A DNA stretch of 64,000 bases from Alphaproteobacteria bacterium (GCA_020638555.1 JACKII010000003.1:186001-250000), one strand, 5' to 3'; shown: positions 34,477 through 43,682, counted from the stretch's first letter. The notes: generated from the sequence alone by a model not told the origin. Translations and numbers: made by a program.

Positions 34477-35054
34477 TGAAACTCCCCGTATGCCTCCGCG
34501 TCCAAGCTCTCTCCGATCTTTTTCAAGGCCAGTCTGATCCGAGACTTGACCGTTCCGAGCGGCAATCCCAGCTTGCAGGCGATGGCCGAATGCGGCTGGT
34601 CCTCATAGAAGGACAGCATTACCACATCTCGCTGCACTTTTGGCAATTGGTTAATGGCTTGCCGCAATGCGGCCGCATTTTCTATTTGCCGCAACGCCGC
34701 ATCCGGCTGCCCTTCGCCGTGCGGGGCCAACGCCAGATCCTCGCAACCCGGTTCCGGGCGCTTCTCGCGCCGCAGCCGGTCGATGCGCAGATTGCGGGCA
34801 ATGGTGAACAGCCAGGTCGATACCGCTGCCTTGCTGGGATCGTACAGCTCCGCCTTGTGCCACGCGGTTACCATCGTGTCCTGGGCGATTTCCTCCGCCG
34901 CGGCCGGTTCGGCGCCGCCGCGCATGGCATAGGCTTTCACGCGAGGCGCGAAATGGCGAAACAAGCGCGCAAACGCGTCTTCGTCATGGCGCTCGGCAAT
35001 CGCGACCAGATCGTCTTCCCATCCCCCTAGTTTACAGTCTGAAACCTGCTGCAT
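34473..35054 (-). CDS. rpoE: RNA polymerase ECF sigma factor, RpoE (ECF11 group)
   Basis: 193 residues. Region 2 is in LFRHFAPRVKAYAMRGG and AEEIAQDTMVTAWHKAELYDPSKA; region 4 is INQLPKVQRDVVMLSFYEDQPHSAIACKLGLPLGTVKSRI, here cited in pieces, with the promoter -35 reading helix. Partnered with ChrR, it fits the singlet-oxygen stress sigma factor. The start 35054 has GAGGAG 12 nt upstream. A possible autoregulated promoter lies at 35177-35201. Confidence 0.92.
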   Translation of the reverse strand: MQQVSDCKLGGWEDDLVAIAERHDEDAFARLFRHFAPRVKAYAMRGGAEPAAAEEIAQDTMVTAWHKAELYDPSKAAVSTWLFTIARNLRIDRLRREKRPEPGCEDLALAPHGEGQPDAALRQIENAAALRQAINQLPKVQRDVVMLSFYEDQPHSAIACKLGLPLGTVKSRIRLALKKIGESLDAEAYGEFQ

Positions 35055-35442
35055 GAGCAGTGACAGCTCCTCGTTAAACTATCGGCCAACCGCAGAACCC
35101 TATCGAGGGACCGAGAGAACCCGCCTCGTTGGCCAGCACGGACGCCCCAACCGCCAAGATTTTCAACACGTTTGTCGTTACATACACGCCAAGCCCGATC
35201 AGAAAGTGCGGGCGGCCAACTTGGCATCTACCAAGTCGCTACTGGCAAAAATCTCAGCCACTCTGCTCTTGTATCTTTGACGCCCACAACCTGATAAGCG
35301 GCGCATCTTGGATACCCACAACCTGATAGCAGGTCTGTCTCACTTAGGCTATTGGTATATTCACTTAGTTTCATTATCCGAGTAGATCTGGAATTGGCCT
35401 TTCATTACAATGGCCTTGCCCACCTTTTGCCCAACCGGGCTT
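35055..35442. other. 388-bp AT-rich gap with 14-bp direct repeats
   Basis: No convincing gene. Two exact copies of CCCACAACCTGATA (35283-35296 and 35315-35328) are 32 bp apart, about three helical turns. The second joins ACCTG-ATAG-CAGGT (35320-35333), a small hairpin. GCCCAACCGGGCTTT at 35430-35444 forms a weak plus-strand terminator. A 75-codon plus-strand frame (35053-35280) lacks a ribosome site and any recognisable features. Confidence 0.5.
35177..35201 (-). promoter_or_regulatory. possible RpoE-dependent promoter of rpoE-chrR
   Basis: On the minus strand TGATCG (35201-35196) is followed by TGTAAC (35182-35177). TGATC to TAAC spacing is 16 bp. This resembles the ECF11 consensus TGATCC with a TAA-containing -10 element, though the match is not perfect. 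The distance to the rpoE start would leave a leader of about 115 nt. Confidence 0.3.
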
Positions 35443-37251
35443 TCATCCGGGTAGTGCTATCGTCAATTCTATGTACGATGGTAGCCCATCATCATGGTGC
35501 ACCGTGTTCCGGGCGGTGCGGATATCCGCCTCTCCATCCGCCGCCAGCAGCACATGGCCGCTATTGGTGTTGCGGGCCCGGCGCGGGAAATTGCTGGAGA
35601 CGATATCCACCTGCAGGCGGTGCCCGGCCGGAATCGTCGCCCGGATGTCGCCCAGGTCGATGACGATCTCACAGACCTCGCCCGGCGCCAGCCGCCGCGG
35701 CCGGGTGCGGGCGGGATGGCGGACGCTGTCGCGGAACATCGCGCGGGTGACGCCGTCCATCAGCAGCAGCGCCGTGCCGTCCGGCAACACCTCGTTCAGC
35801 TTGGCGATGAAGTCGGTGTCGGGACAGTCGGAGCCCGCGTGCAGGGTCACGCGCACCGGGCCGGAGAGCGTCATCGGCTCGGCCAGCGGCTCGCCGGTAT
35901 AGATCAGGCCATAGTCCGGGCGCTGCTGCGCCGGGCGCTGGTCCATGCGGCCGTTGCCGATCAGCATGTTGCGCCCGCCGAGCGTCGGGTTCGGCCGGCG
36001 CGGGTCGTAGACATAGGTCCGCGGCCCGCCCGCCGGCACAGCGCCCAATCCACCGTCGCCGGTCAGATAGAGCCGCCGGGCCTCCACGCCCGCCGGCGGC
36101 CAGGTGGCCGAATGCAGCCAGTCGTCGGCCTTGTAGCCGGCCCGGTCCGCCACGAAGGCGCGGGGCGAGAAATGCACTGCCGGCTCGTCGATCAGGGCTG
36201 CCGGCTCGTCTTTCAGATAATGGCCGAACCATTCGAAAAACGGGTCGCGGGTCCAGAATTGGGACTCGTAGATGAAGTAATGGTCGTTCGGACCGATCCA
36301 GAGCTTTTGCGTGCCGGTGCGGGCCTGAACCTCCCGGAAGGCGGCCAGGACGCTGGTCAGGAAAATGTCGTACCAGCTGGTGGCGTGGAAGCCCGGAATG
36401 GCGATGGTCTTGCGGAAATCGTGGCCGTTGCGGAAGGCGTCCGGCGCCGGATGGCTCAGCAAGGCGTTCAGGAAAGGCTGCCAGGCCGAAAAATCCGGAT
36501 AGTCGAGGAGCGGCAGGCGCAGCCAATCGGCATTGTCGACAAAGGGCGGCTCGGCCCGGCTCGCCGCCTCCAGCCGCGTGTAGGTCTCGCCGGCGCGCCG
36601 GTGCGCCGCGGCCATGCCGGCCTCGTCCAGGCCCGAAAGGCGCATGGCCCGGCGCTTGTGGCTTTCGGACAGGCCGGGAATGTTCTTCGACACCCAGAGC
36701 CAGAGCCGCTCCATCTCGATCGACTGGCCCTCGCAGACCACGTCGTTGTAGATGCTGGAGCCGCCGACCTGGGCCCAGTACGCCTTCAGCGCCGGATGCC
36801 CCTGGCTTGCTGCCGCCAGGGTGGTGGTCGCGCCCGCGGACGAGCCGGCCATGCCGATACGGCCATTGCACCAGGGCTGTTCCGCGATCCAGTCGAGCGT
36901 GTCGTAGCCGTCCTCCGCATCGTCGCAATAGACCCGGTCCTCGCCCTCGGAGGCGTAGCGGCCGCGGGTGTCCTGATAGACACAGACATAGCCGCGTCCC
37001 GTGATCGCCTGCCAGCCGCGCAGGATCGAGCCGCGCAGCGGCTGGGCCGGGTCCGGCAGCCAGCCATGGGCCGGGTCGGTGGTGTGCCGCCCCTGGGGCT
37101 GGGTGATGCCGTAGGGCGTGCGCGCCAGGATCACCGGCCACGGCCCCTCCCCCGCCGGCAGGAACACCAGCGTGTTGAGGCGCACGCCGTCGCGCATCTC
37201 GACGAAGGCCTGAAGTCCGCGGACTCCCGCCGCCATTTCCACCACCGTCAT
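35443..37251 (-). CDS. CocE/NonD-family hydrolase (X-Pro dipeptidyl-peptidase-like)
   Basis: 602 residues. MRDGVRLNTLVFLP opens the alpha/beta-hydrolase core; the nucleophile elbow is AGSSAGATTT (GxSxG). The second half holds the jelly-roll domain ending in LPDGTALLLMDGV and HRLQVDIVSSNFPRRARN. This matches cocaine esterase, cephalosporin acylase-type and PepX-like enzymes. AAGGAG lies 8 nt before ATG 37251. No signal peptide. It forms a minus-strand run with the transport gene upstream, 38 bp apart. Confidence 0.88.
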   Translation of the reverse strand: MTVVEMAAGVRGLQAFVEMRDGVRLNTLVFLPAGEGPWPVILARTPYGITQPQGRHTTDPAHGWLPDPAQPLRGSILRGWQAITGRGYVCVYQDTRGRYASEGEDRVYCDDAEDGYDTLDWIAEQPWCNGRIGMAGSSAGATTTLAAASQGHPALKAYWAQVGGSSIYNDVVCEGQSIEMERLWLWVSKNIPGLSESHKRRAMRLSGLDEAGMAAAHRRAGETYTRLEAASRAEPPFVDNADWLRLPLLDYPDFSAWQPFLNALLSHPAPDAFRNGHDFRKTIAIPGFHATSWYDIFLTSVLAAFREVQARTGTQKLWIGPNDHYFIYESQFWTRDPFFEWFGHYLKDEPAALIDEPAVHFSPRAFVADRAGYKADDWLHSATWPPAGVEARRLYLTGDGGLGAVPAGGPRTYVYDPRRPNPTLGGRNMLIGNGRMDQRPAQQRPDYGLIYTGEPLAEPMTLSGPVRVTLHAGSDCPDTDFIAKLNEVLPDGTALLLMDGVTRAMFRDSVRHPARTRPRRLAPGEVCEIVIDLGDIRATIPAGHRLQVDIVSSNFPRRARNTNSGHVLLAADGEADIRTARNTVHHDDGLPSYIELTIALPG

Positions 37252-37288
37252 CACCCGATCTCCTTCCCGGTCGCCATCCGGACCATCG

Positions 37289-38608
37289 TCACGCCTCCAC
37301 AAACCAGCCGAGCCGCCGCAGCCGCCAGCCGCTCACCAGGGTTTCCATCGCATAGGACAGCGTCCAGGCGGCCACGCCCAGCAGCGCACCGTTCCAATCC
37401 GGATGGGCCAGGCTGATGGCGCCGGCGATCACGGCGGTGGCGATCCGCAGCAGACCGCCGGCGGCCAGGAAGCCGGTGGTGCGCGCCTTGGCCAGCAGGC
37501 CGCGGAACAGCGCCGCCGTGCTCCAGAACGCCGCCATCAGGAAGGCGATGCCCAGGGCCGGCTCGCAATAGGCGGCCAGTTCCGGCGTCAGGCCCATGAC
37601 GCTCCCCAGGATCGTGTCGCGCACGGGCGTGCGGAAAAGCACCAGCGCCAGCAGGGTGAACAGCGCGACCAGGTGGCCGGTGAACACCAGCATCACCCGC
37701 ACGTCCTCGCGCCGCGCCACCAGGGTCTGCGCCGTCTGGGCCAGGTTGCGCATCGGCCCCATCAGCAGCGACACCAGCCCGTGCACCACGCCGAAGGCGG
37801 CGATGGCCAGTTCGGCCTCGTTCAGGCGGCCCAGATACAGGTTGATGGCGAAGATCACCCCCATCTCCGCCGAGGAATTGATGATCAGCGGCCAGGAAAA
37901 CCGCCAATAGCCCCGCAGCGTGTCCCGGGTCTGGCGCACCGCCGGCATGCGCATCAACAGGCGCCAGGCAAAGGCCCAGGCGAACACGGTCTCGGACGCC
38001 ATGCACATCACCAGCGCCAGCGCGCCGACCGCCGCACCGTCCAGCACCAGCGGCAACACCGCCAGCCAGACCGCCAGCGAGCCGAGCCGGATCAGGGTGC
38101 TGAACGTGATGATGAGGGTGCGCCGGTTCAGCATCAGCAACGCAAAGGCCGTGCCGCGGGCCAGCAGCACCGGCGGGCTCAGCGCCAGCATGCCCATGGC
38201 GAGCCGCGCCTCCCATTGGCCCTGTTCGGTCAGCCCGAACCAGTGGCCGAACACCCGGTTGCCGAGATCGGAAAAGACCAGCACCAGCACGAGCGCCAGC
38301 GACGGGCTCAGCAGCAGCGCCGTGAACCCCACCAGCCGCCACACGTCCGCCCGCGACTTCAGGTAGGAGAGGCAGAGCAGCATCACCACCTCGGTCGCGC
38401 TGGTGATGGCGAAATAGAAGGTGAAGGCGGCGTTGAAGGCCGCGAGCGTCGTGCTGGGGGTCTCGGTCCGGGCCAGAAAGGCGTGAATGGCCGATTTCGA
38501 GATCATGTTGAGCTCGACCATCAGCACCAGCGGGAAGAAAAACGCGTAATTGTCCCGCAACCGCAGGCCCGGCCGCTGCGGCGTCTCCGTGTCCGTGGCT
38601 GGGGGCAT
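37289..38608 (-). CDS. polytopic membrane protein, MATE-like or ANKH-like transporter
   Basis: 439 residues with about 12 hydrophobic segments in two similar halves. The second half opens with YWRFSWPLIINSSAEMGV, and the first with DNYAFFFPLVLMVEL, as in flippase-type (MOP superfamily) proteins. Spacing of LVLVFSDLG and the WPL segment reminds me of the progressive-ankylosis (ANKH) group, which exports pyrophosphate or ATP/citrate in animals; this is a weak, by-eye likeness. ATG 38608 was chosen; an upstream in-frame ATG at 38677 is possible. It may form a unit with the CocE-type hydrolase. Confidence 0.5.
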   Translation of the reverse strand: MPPATDTETPQRPGLRLRDNYAFFFPLVLMVELNMISKSAIHAFLARTETPSTTLAAFNAAFTFYFAITSATEVVMLLCLSYLKSRADVWRLVGFTALLLSPSLALVLVLVFSDLGNRVFGHWFGLTEQGQWEARLAMGMLALSPPVLLARGTAFALLMLNRRTLIITFSTLIRLGSLAVWLAVLPLVLDGAAVGALALVMCMASETVFAWAFAWRLLMRMPAVRQTRDTLRGYWRFSWPLIINSSAEMGVIFAINLYLGRLNEAELAIAAFGVVHGLVSLLMGPMRNLAQTAQTLVARREDVRVMLVFTGHLVALFTLLALVLFRTPVRDTILGSVMGLTPELAAYCEPALGIAFLMAAFWSTAALFRGLLAKARTTGFLAAGGLLRIATAVIAGAISLAHPDWNGALLGVAAWTLSYAMETLVSGWRLRRLGWFVEA

Positions 38609-38686
38609 CAAAGGGCGGGTTCCGTTTCGTCGGCTTTGGGCAAGAGGCGGGCGCTGGGGCGCATTTTCCGGCGGCACCGCAACAAT

Positions 38687-39610
38687 CTACGCCTTTGTCC
38701 GCTCCGGCAAGGCCTGCGCGGCACGCGGCGCACGCACCGGGATCAGGGTCATCGCGATGGAGAGCACGATGCAGGCGAGCGCCACCACGATCTGCCAACT
38801 CAAAGGCTCGCCCAGCAGCGCCACGGACGAGAGCACGCCCACCACCGGCGCGGTCAGGGTGGAGATCGCCGCCACCGTCGCCGGCAGCCGGCCCAGCAGC
38901 ACGGTCCACAACAGGTAGCAGACCACCATGGGGCCGAGAATGTGATAGGCGAGCGTCAGCAGCACCGGCAGGCTGGGAATGTGCTGGTCCGCCGGCGGCT
39001 CGAAGGCGAACACCAACGGCCAGGCCAGCACGCTCGCGATCACGAAGAACCAGGCGGCGAGCGCCATCGGCCCCAGCGTCCAGGCGCGCAGTTTCAGCAC
39101 GATATTGCCGACGGCCCAGGAGAACGCGCCGGCGAACATGATCGCCGGGCCGGCGGGGTCGTTCACCAGTGCCGCGAAATTGCGCGACGCCAGCACCGCC
39201 AGCCCGGCCATGCCGACGGCAATGGCGGCCACCAGGCGCCAGTTCAGCCGCTCGCCCAGGAAGATCACCGCCAGCACCGCCGTGATCGCCGGCATGGTGT
39301 AGGCGATGATCGCGGCCTTCGAGGCGTCGGTATAGACCTGGGCGAAGGTCGACAGCATGTTGAAACCGAAAATCAGGAACAGGCTGGCGAGCGCGATCCA
39401 CGGCAGTTCGCGGCGCGGCGGCAGCAACCGCTGGCCGCTGGCCTTGACAATGAGGGCCAGCAGCAGCGCCGCCGACGGAAAGGCCAGCGCCCGGATGGTC
39501 ACGGGCGGCAGTTCGGTCAGCATGAACTTCACCGCCGGCCAGTTCAGACCCCACAGCACCCCCATCAGGAGCACCATCAGGATCGAACTCGTGCTGGTCC
39601 GCGTGGTCAC
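38687..39610 (-). CDS. EamA/DMT-family transporter
   Basis: About 307 residues with ten hydrophobic segments arranged as two EamA repeats, of which MGVLWGLNWPAVKFML opens the first and LGPMVVCYLLWTVLLGRL lies in the second. Family members export amino acids, metabolites or nucleotide sugars. The start is uncertain: GTG 39610 and ATG 39577 are both possible and neither has a clear ribosome site. It precedes the MATE-like gene on the same strand by 78 bp. Confidence 0.8.
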   Translation of the reverse strand: MTTRTSTSSILMVLLMGVLWGLNWPAVKFMLTELPPVTIRALAFPSAALLLALIVKASGQRLLPPRRELPWIALASLFLIFGFNMLSTFAQVYTDASKAAIIAYTMPAITAVLAVIFLGERLNWRLVAAIAVGMAGLAVLASRNFAALVNDPAGPAIMFAGAFSWAVGNIVLKLRAWTLGPMALAAWFFVIASVLAWPLVFAFEPPADQHIPSLPVLLTLAYHILGPMVVCYLLWTVLLGRLPATVAAISTLTAPVVGVLSSVALLGEPLSWQIVVALACIVLSIAMTLIPVRAPRAAQALPERTKA

Positions 39611-39828
39611 AATCGCACCGCCGTTGCTGGTGAAGGGGACGGGGTTTGCCGTCGGCCGCACACGATGGACGAAAGCACCGCTACCGGAAAGCGGCGTTTC
39701 CACCCTTCGGCGATCTGCGGCGCGATTGCGGCTGGCCTCCAGGGCAGGCCCCGCCTAGGGTCGGGGCCTCTCACCGGCAGGGCGCCCCCCGCACTCCGGC
39801 CCTCCCGCACACCACCGAAGCCGGCTGC

Positions 39829-40572
39829 ATGACCTTCGCATTCGTCGCCTATATCGTCGCCGGCGCCTTTCTCGGTGGGTTTATCAACGGGCTGGCGGGG
39901 TTCGGCACCGCCCTGTTCGCGCTCGGCCTGTTGTTGCAGGTGCTGACCCCGGTGCAGGCGGTGGCGATTTGCGTCGTGCTCTCGGTGGTCGGCGGCATTC
40001 CGGGCCTGATCGTGGTGCGTCATCACCTGGAATGGCGGCGGCTGGTGCGGTTCCTGCTGCCGGCCTTTGTCGGCATTCCCATCGGCGTGGCCTTGCTGGC
40101 CGTGGTGGACGCGCGGGCGCTGAAGCTGATCACCGCGGCCTTCCTGCTGTTCTACGGCGCCTATTTCGTCCTCCGCCGCGACCTGCCCAAGGTGGAGGGC
40201 GAATTCCCGCTGGTCGACGCTGCGGTCGGCTTCGCCGGCGGCGTGCTGGGCGGGCTCGCCAGCCTCTCCGGCGTGTTGCCGACGGTCTGGGCCTCGCTCC
40301 GCCCCTGGCCGAAGCTGCGCACCCGCGCCGTGCTGCAACCCTTCAACGTCGCCATCCTGGCCAGCACCGCCGTCGTGCTGGCGGCCCAGGGCGCCTACAC
40401 CCGACCGGTTGGACTGGCGCTGCTGGTGGCGATCCCGACAACGGTGGTCGCCTCGCAGATCGGCATTCGCATTTTCCAGCGCCTGAGCGACGCCCGGTTC
40501 CGCCGGCTGCTGATCGCGCTGATCGTCGTCTCCGGTATCGGCATTCTGGTCAAGGAGTTGCTGCTCGCCTAA
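39829..40572 (+). CDS. TauE/SafE-family anion permease
   Basis: 247 residues with eight hydrophobic segments. The family repeat GGFINGLAGFGTALFALGLLL at the N-terminus and FAGGVLGGLASLSGVLPTVWASL at the middle are the two-fold motifs of sulfite/sulfonate exporters. ATG 39829 lies 218 bp from the divergent EamA gene. In a genome rich in TauD-type enzymes this could export sulfite or sulfoacetate made from sulfonates, but there is no direct operon link. Confidence 0.82.
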   Translation: MTFAFVAYIVAGAFLGGFINGLAGFGTALFALGLLLQVLTPVQAVAICVVLSVVGGIPGLIVVRHHLEWRRLVRFLLPAFVGIPIGVALLAVVDARALKLITAAFLLFYGAYFVLRRDLPKVEGEFPLVDAAVGFAGGVLGGLASLSGVLPTVWASLRPWPKLRTRAVLQPFNVAILASTAVVLAAQGAYTRPVGLALLVAIPTTVVASQIGIRIFQRLSDARFRRLLIALIVVSGIGILVKELLLA

Positions 40573-40789
40573 GGCCGGCGGCGTTGGTCGTCGACGCCCG
40601 CTCCCGCTTCCCCGGCCCCGCGCCGGGGTCTCTGGCGGGGGGCGCCTCACCGAAGCCGGACTTCGGGGGACGCGCGGGTTTCGCTTGGTTTCGCCGCCGA
40701 TGCTTGTCTAAGCTACCCCAACCCATTTGAGCCCATTCCGCGCCGCCCCCGTTCGGCGGCCGTCTTTTGCCTGCCGCAGGAGTTCCCCC

Positions 40790-42043
40790 ATGGCCCGTAT
40801 GAAATTCGGCGCATTCCTCGCCCCGCACCACCCGATCGGCGAGCATCCGATGCTGCAATTCCGCTCCGACCTGGACCTGGCGGAGCGGCTGGACAAGCTC
40901 GGCTTCGACGAGTTCTGGTGCGGCGAGCACCATTCCACCGGCTGGGAGGTGATCGCCTCGCCGGAAATGTTCCTGGCGGCCGCGGGCGAACGCACCCACC
41001 GCATCCGCCTCGGCACCGGCGTCGTCTCCCTGCCCTATCACCACCCGTTCATCGTCGCCCAGCGCATGGTGCAGTTGGACCACATGACCGGCGGCCGCGC
41101 CATTTTCGGCTCGGGCCCGGGCGCGCTGCCGTCGGACGCCTATGTGCTCGGCATCGACCCGGTGACCCAGCGCGACCGCCAGGACGAGGCGCTGGGCGTC
41201 ATCAAGCGCCTGCTGGCGGGCGACGAGCGGTTCAGCCACAAGTCCGACTGGTTCACCCTGAACGACGCCCGCCTGCACCTGCTGCCGTTGCAGGAGGAGA
41301 TGGAATACGCCGTCGCCAGCATGGTCAGCCCGTCGGGCATGACGCTGGCCGGCAAGTACGAGACCGGCGTGCTCTCCATCGGCTCCATGTCGACCGCGGG
41401 CCTGAACGCGCTGCCGACCCAGTGGTCGTTCGCCGAGGAATCGGCCGAGAAGAACGGCAACCGCGTCGACCGCAAGAACTGGCGCATCGTCCTGCAATGG
41501 CACATCGCCGAAAGCCGCGAGGAGGCCATCGCCCAGTCCAAGGACGGCCTGTTCCGCTGGCACAACGAATACAGCGTCGGCACGCTGCAACGGCCGGGCG
41601 TCGCCGCGTTCAAGACCCCGAACGAAGGCATTGAGAAAATGGCCTTCTCCGACGGCGCAACCGCGGTGATCGGCACGCCCGACGACCTGGTGCAGCGCGT
41701 CCGCAGCCTGATCGAATTGACCGGCGGCTATGGCGTCACCATCGGCTTCGTCCACGACTGGGCCAACCGCGAGAACACCATGCGCAGCTGGGATCTGGTC
41801 ATGCGCTATGTGGTGCCGGAGATCAACGGCATGCTGGACGCCTATCGCGAGTCGCGCGCCCATGTGGTCGCCCACCGCGACAGCTTCGAGGCGGCCCAGC
41901 AGGGCATTCTGAACAAGATCATGGAAAATCCCCGCGCCGCCGCAGCGCTCAGGGACACCAAGGTCGGCGTCAGCGCGGCCCTGGGTCCGCATGCGGGGCC
42001 GGACCTGGAAAAGGCCGGGCGCGCGGCGTCGAAGGCGAAATAA
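40790..42043 (+). CDS. LLM-class flavin-dependent monooxygenase
   Basis: 417 residues. A luciferase-like TIM barrel with the opening MKFGAFLAPHHPIGEHP and FDEFWCGEHHSTGWEV, then ERTHRIRLGTGVVSLPYHHPF, the usual flavin-binding surface. The gene follows AGGAG at 7-8 nt, which fixes ATG 40790. Close relatives by motif are limonene-monooxygenase-type and alkanal-monooxygenase-type enzymes. It needs a partner reductase for FMNH2, none of which is visible here. The cupin gene follows 18 bp later in the same operon. Confidence 0.85.
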   Translation: MARMKFGAFLAPHHPIGEHPMLQFRSDLDLAERLDKLGFDEFWCGEHHSTGWEVIASPEMFLAAAGERTHRIRLGTGVVSLPYHHPFIVAQRMVQLDHMTGGRAIFGSGPGALPSDAYVLGIDPVTQRDRQDEALGVIKRLLAGDERFSHKSDWFTLNDARLHLLPLQEEMEYAVASMVSPSGMTLAGKYETGVLSIGSMSTAGLNALPTQWSFAEESAEKNGNRVDRKNWRIVLQWHIAESREEAIAQSKDGLFRWHNEYSVGTLQRPGVAAFKTPNEGIEKMAFSDGATAVIGTPDDLVQRVRSLIELTGGYGVTIGFVHDWANRENTMRSWDLVMRYVVPEINGMLDAYRESRAHVVAHRDSFEAAQQGILNKIMENPRAAAALRDTKVGVSAALGPHAGPDLEKAGRAASKAK

Positions 42044-42061
42044 CGAGCGAGGACCAGGCTC

Positions 42062-42574
42062 ATGCCGAAAATCGCCTCCCGGTTCGACCCGGCCGCCGCC
42101 GAATGGCGCCGGGTCACCGACCGCTCCGACCCCGCCTATCCCGTGGATTTCGAGTACGCCCTGCTCGGCTACGACCTCGCCACCGGGCGGCTCGACATGC
42201 TGTTGCGCTATGCGCCGGGCGGCTGCCATTGCCGCCGCCACCGCCATGTGGCCGCCACCGCCACCCTGGTGCTGGAGGGCGAGCAGTTCGTGACCGACGT
42301 CCTGCCGGACGGCTCGCTCGGCCCGACCATTCACCGGCGCCAGGGCGACTATGCGCTGGCCGCCGGCGACGCCCACCCGCACCACGAGCACGGCGGCGAG
42401 ACCGGGGGCACGGTGCTGCTGTCGCTCAACGCCGGGCCGGACGGCGTGCTGTTCGAGTATTTCGACGCGGCGATGCAGAACGGCTTGCCCCTGACCATCG
42501 GCGAGTATGTGGCGGCCTGGGAACAGGGCGTCGCCCATGGCGGACATCCCGCAGCGGCGGCCGCTGCCGAATAG
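42062..42574 (+). CDS. cupin-domain protein
   Basis: 170 residues. One cupin barrel with motif 1 in GGCHCRRHRHVAATATLVLEGEQ (metal ligands from the histidines) and motif 2 in GDAHPHHEHGGETGG. Length and pattern are like the dioxygenase-type cupins of 2,4-dihydroxyacetophenone degradation. It overlaps functionally with the LLM monooxygenase 18 bp upstream, perhaps in oxidation of the same compound. GAGGA precedes the ATG. Confidence 0.75.
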   Translation: MPKIASRFDPAAAEWRRVTDRSDPAYPVDFEYALLGYDLATGRLDMLLRYAPGGCHCRRHRHVAATATLVLEGEQFVTDVLPDGSLGPTIHRRQGDYALAAGDAHPHHEHGGETGGTVLLSLNAGPDGVLFEYFDAAMQNGLPLTIGEYVAAWEQGVAHGGHPAAAAAAE

Positions 42575-42646
42575 GTCTCATTGCCGGATGCCGGGTGCGT
42601 GCCTAGGTCTGGGACCGAACCGACGGCACGGATCGAGGACGAACGG

Positions 42647-43021
42647 GTGAACGCGCTCAGGCGACACGGACGCTGGGTCCTGCTGCCGGCCATGGTCTGG
42701 CTGGCGGTGCAGATCGCCATGGCCGCCGGCTTCTCCGTCCCCGCCGTCGCGGCCGACACGCCGGCGAGCCTCTGGCTGTGCGCCGCGGATGGCGAGGCAC
42801 CGGCCGGTGCCGGCGGGGTTCCCCATGGGCCGGCGAAGGGCTGCTATTGGTGCCACGCCTTCGGGTCCGGCGCGGTGGCAGAGCCCACCCCGCCACAGGC
42901 CGAGCCGACGCGCCTGCCGGCACTGCGGAACGATCCGTTTCCGGCGCCGTCGGCCCGGGTGCTCTCGCTGCGAACGGCGGCCTTCCAAAGCCGCGCGCCG
43001 CCCGCCGGCCCGTCTGTCTGA
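42647..43021 (+). CDS. DUF2946-like small membrane/secreted protein, copper-associated
   Basis: 124 residues from GTG 42647, preceded by GAGGA. The N-terminal hydrophobic segment WVLLPAMVWLAVQIAMAA is a signal anchor, after which LCAADGE and GPAKGCYWCHAFG give a Cys/His-rich stretch like DUF2946, a family often found beside copper chaperones. Its neighbour 63 bp downstream is PCuAC, which supports a role in copper uptake or delivery. The C-terminal part is proline- and alanine-rich with no fold signal. Confidence 0.6.
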   Translation: MNALRRHGRWVLLPAMVWLAVQIAMAAGFSVPAVAADTPASLWLCAADGEAPAGAGGVPHGPAKGCYWCHAFGSGAVAEPTPPQAEPTRLPALRNDPFPAPSARVLSLRTAAFQSRAPPAGPSV

Positions 43022-43084
43022 TCCCACCGCGCCGCAGCGGCGCACACCTCGTATCGATCGACAGGCTCAGAGGAGCCCATCCCC

Positions 43085-43600
43085 ATGACCACATTCGCAT
43101 TCCCCGGCCGCGCGGCGGCCCTGGCGCTGGCCGCCGCCCTGTCTCTTTCCGCCCTGCCGGCCTTCGCCCATGACTTCAAGGTCGGCGATCTGATCATCGA
43201 CCATCCGTTCAGCCGCGCCACCCCGCCCATGGCCCGCGTCGGCGCCGGCTATCTGACCATCACCAACACCGGCGCCACCACCGACCGGCTGGTGTCCGTC
43301 GCCTGCGATTGCGCCAAAGCCGCCGAAATCCACGAGATGAAGATGGACGGCAATGTGATGAAGATGCAGCAACTGCCGGACGGCGTCGCAATCCCGGCCG
43401 GCGGCAGCGCCGCGCTGGCGCCCGGCGGCAACCACCTGATGTTCATCGGCCTGAAGCACGGCTTCGTCGAAGGCGAGACCTTCCAGGCGACCCTGACCTT
43501 CGAGAAGGCGGGCCCGGTGACGGTCGAGTTCGCCATCGGCCCGCTGCGCCCGATGAAGGGGCACGGCATGCCGCACAAGCTCGACAAATCGGCGAACTGA
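43085..43600 (+). CDS. periplasmic copper chaperone PCu(A)C
   Basis: 171 residues with a clear signal peptide ending ALPAFA-HD (cut near residue 28). The copper site is spread over EIHEM, VMKM and NHLMFIGL, matching the H(M)X10MX21HXM motif. The family delivers Cu(I) to the CuA site of cytochrome c oxidase. A His/Met-rich tail (KGHGMPHK) may also bind copper. AGAGGAG is 15 nt before ATG. Forms a likely copper unit with the preceding DUF2946-type protein. Confidence 0.9.
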   Translation: MTTFAFPGRAAALALAAALSLSALPAFAHDFKVGDLIIDHPFSRATPPMARVGAGYLTITNTGATTDRLVSVACDCAKAAEIHEMKMDGNVMKMQQLPDGVAIPAGGSAALAPGGNHLMFIGLKHGFVEGETFQATLTFEKAGPVTVEFAIGPLRPMKGHGMPHKLDKSAN

Positions 43601-43682
43601 GACAGGCTAGCCATTGGCAGCGCCGCCCGGACCGGGATAAACCCATCCCGCGCCCGGGCGGCGTCTTCAAGGAGAAACGGAC

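Noticed and set aside
35053..35280. A 75-codon plus-strand frame in the gap upstream of rpoE
   Set aside because: No ribosome site, no recognisable features, and its start lies inside the rpoE start region; probably chance in AT-rich DNA.
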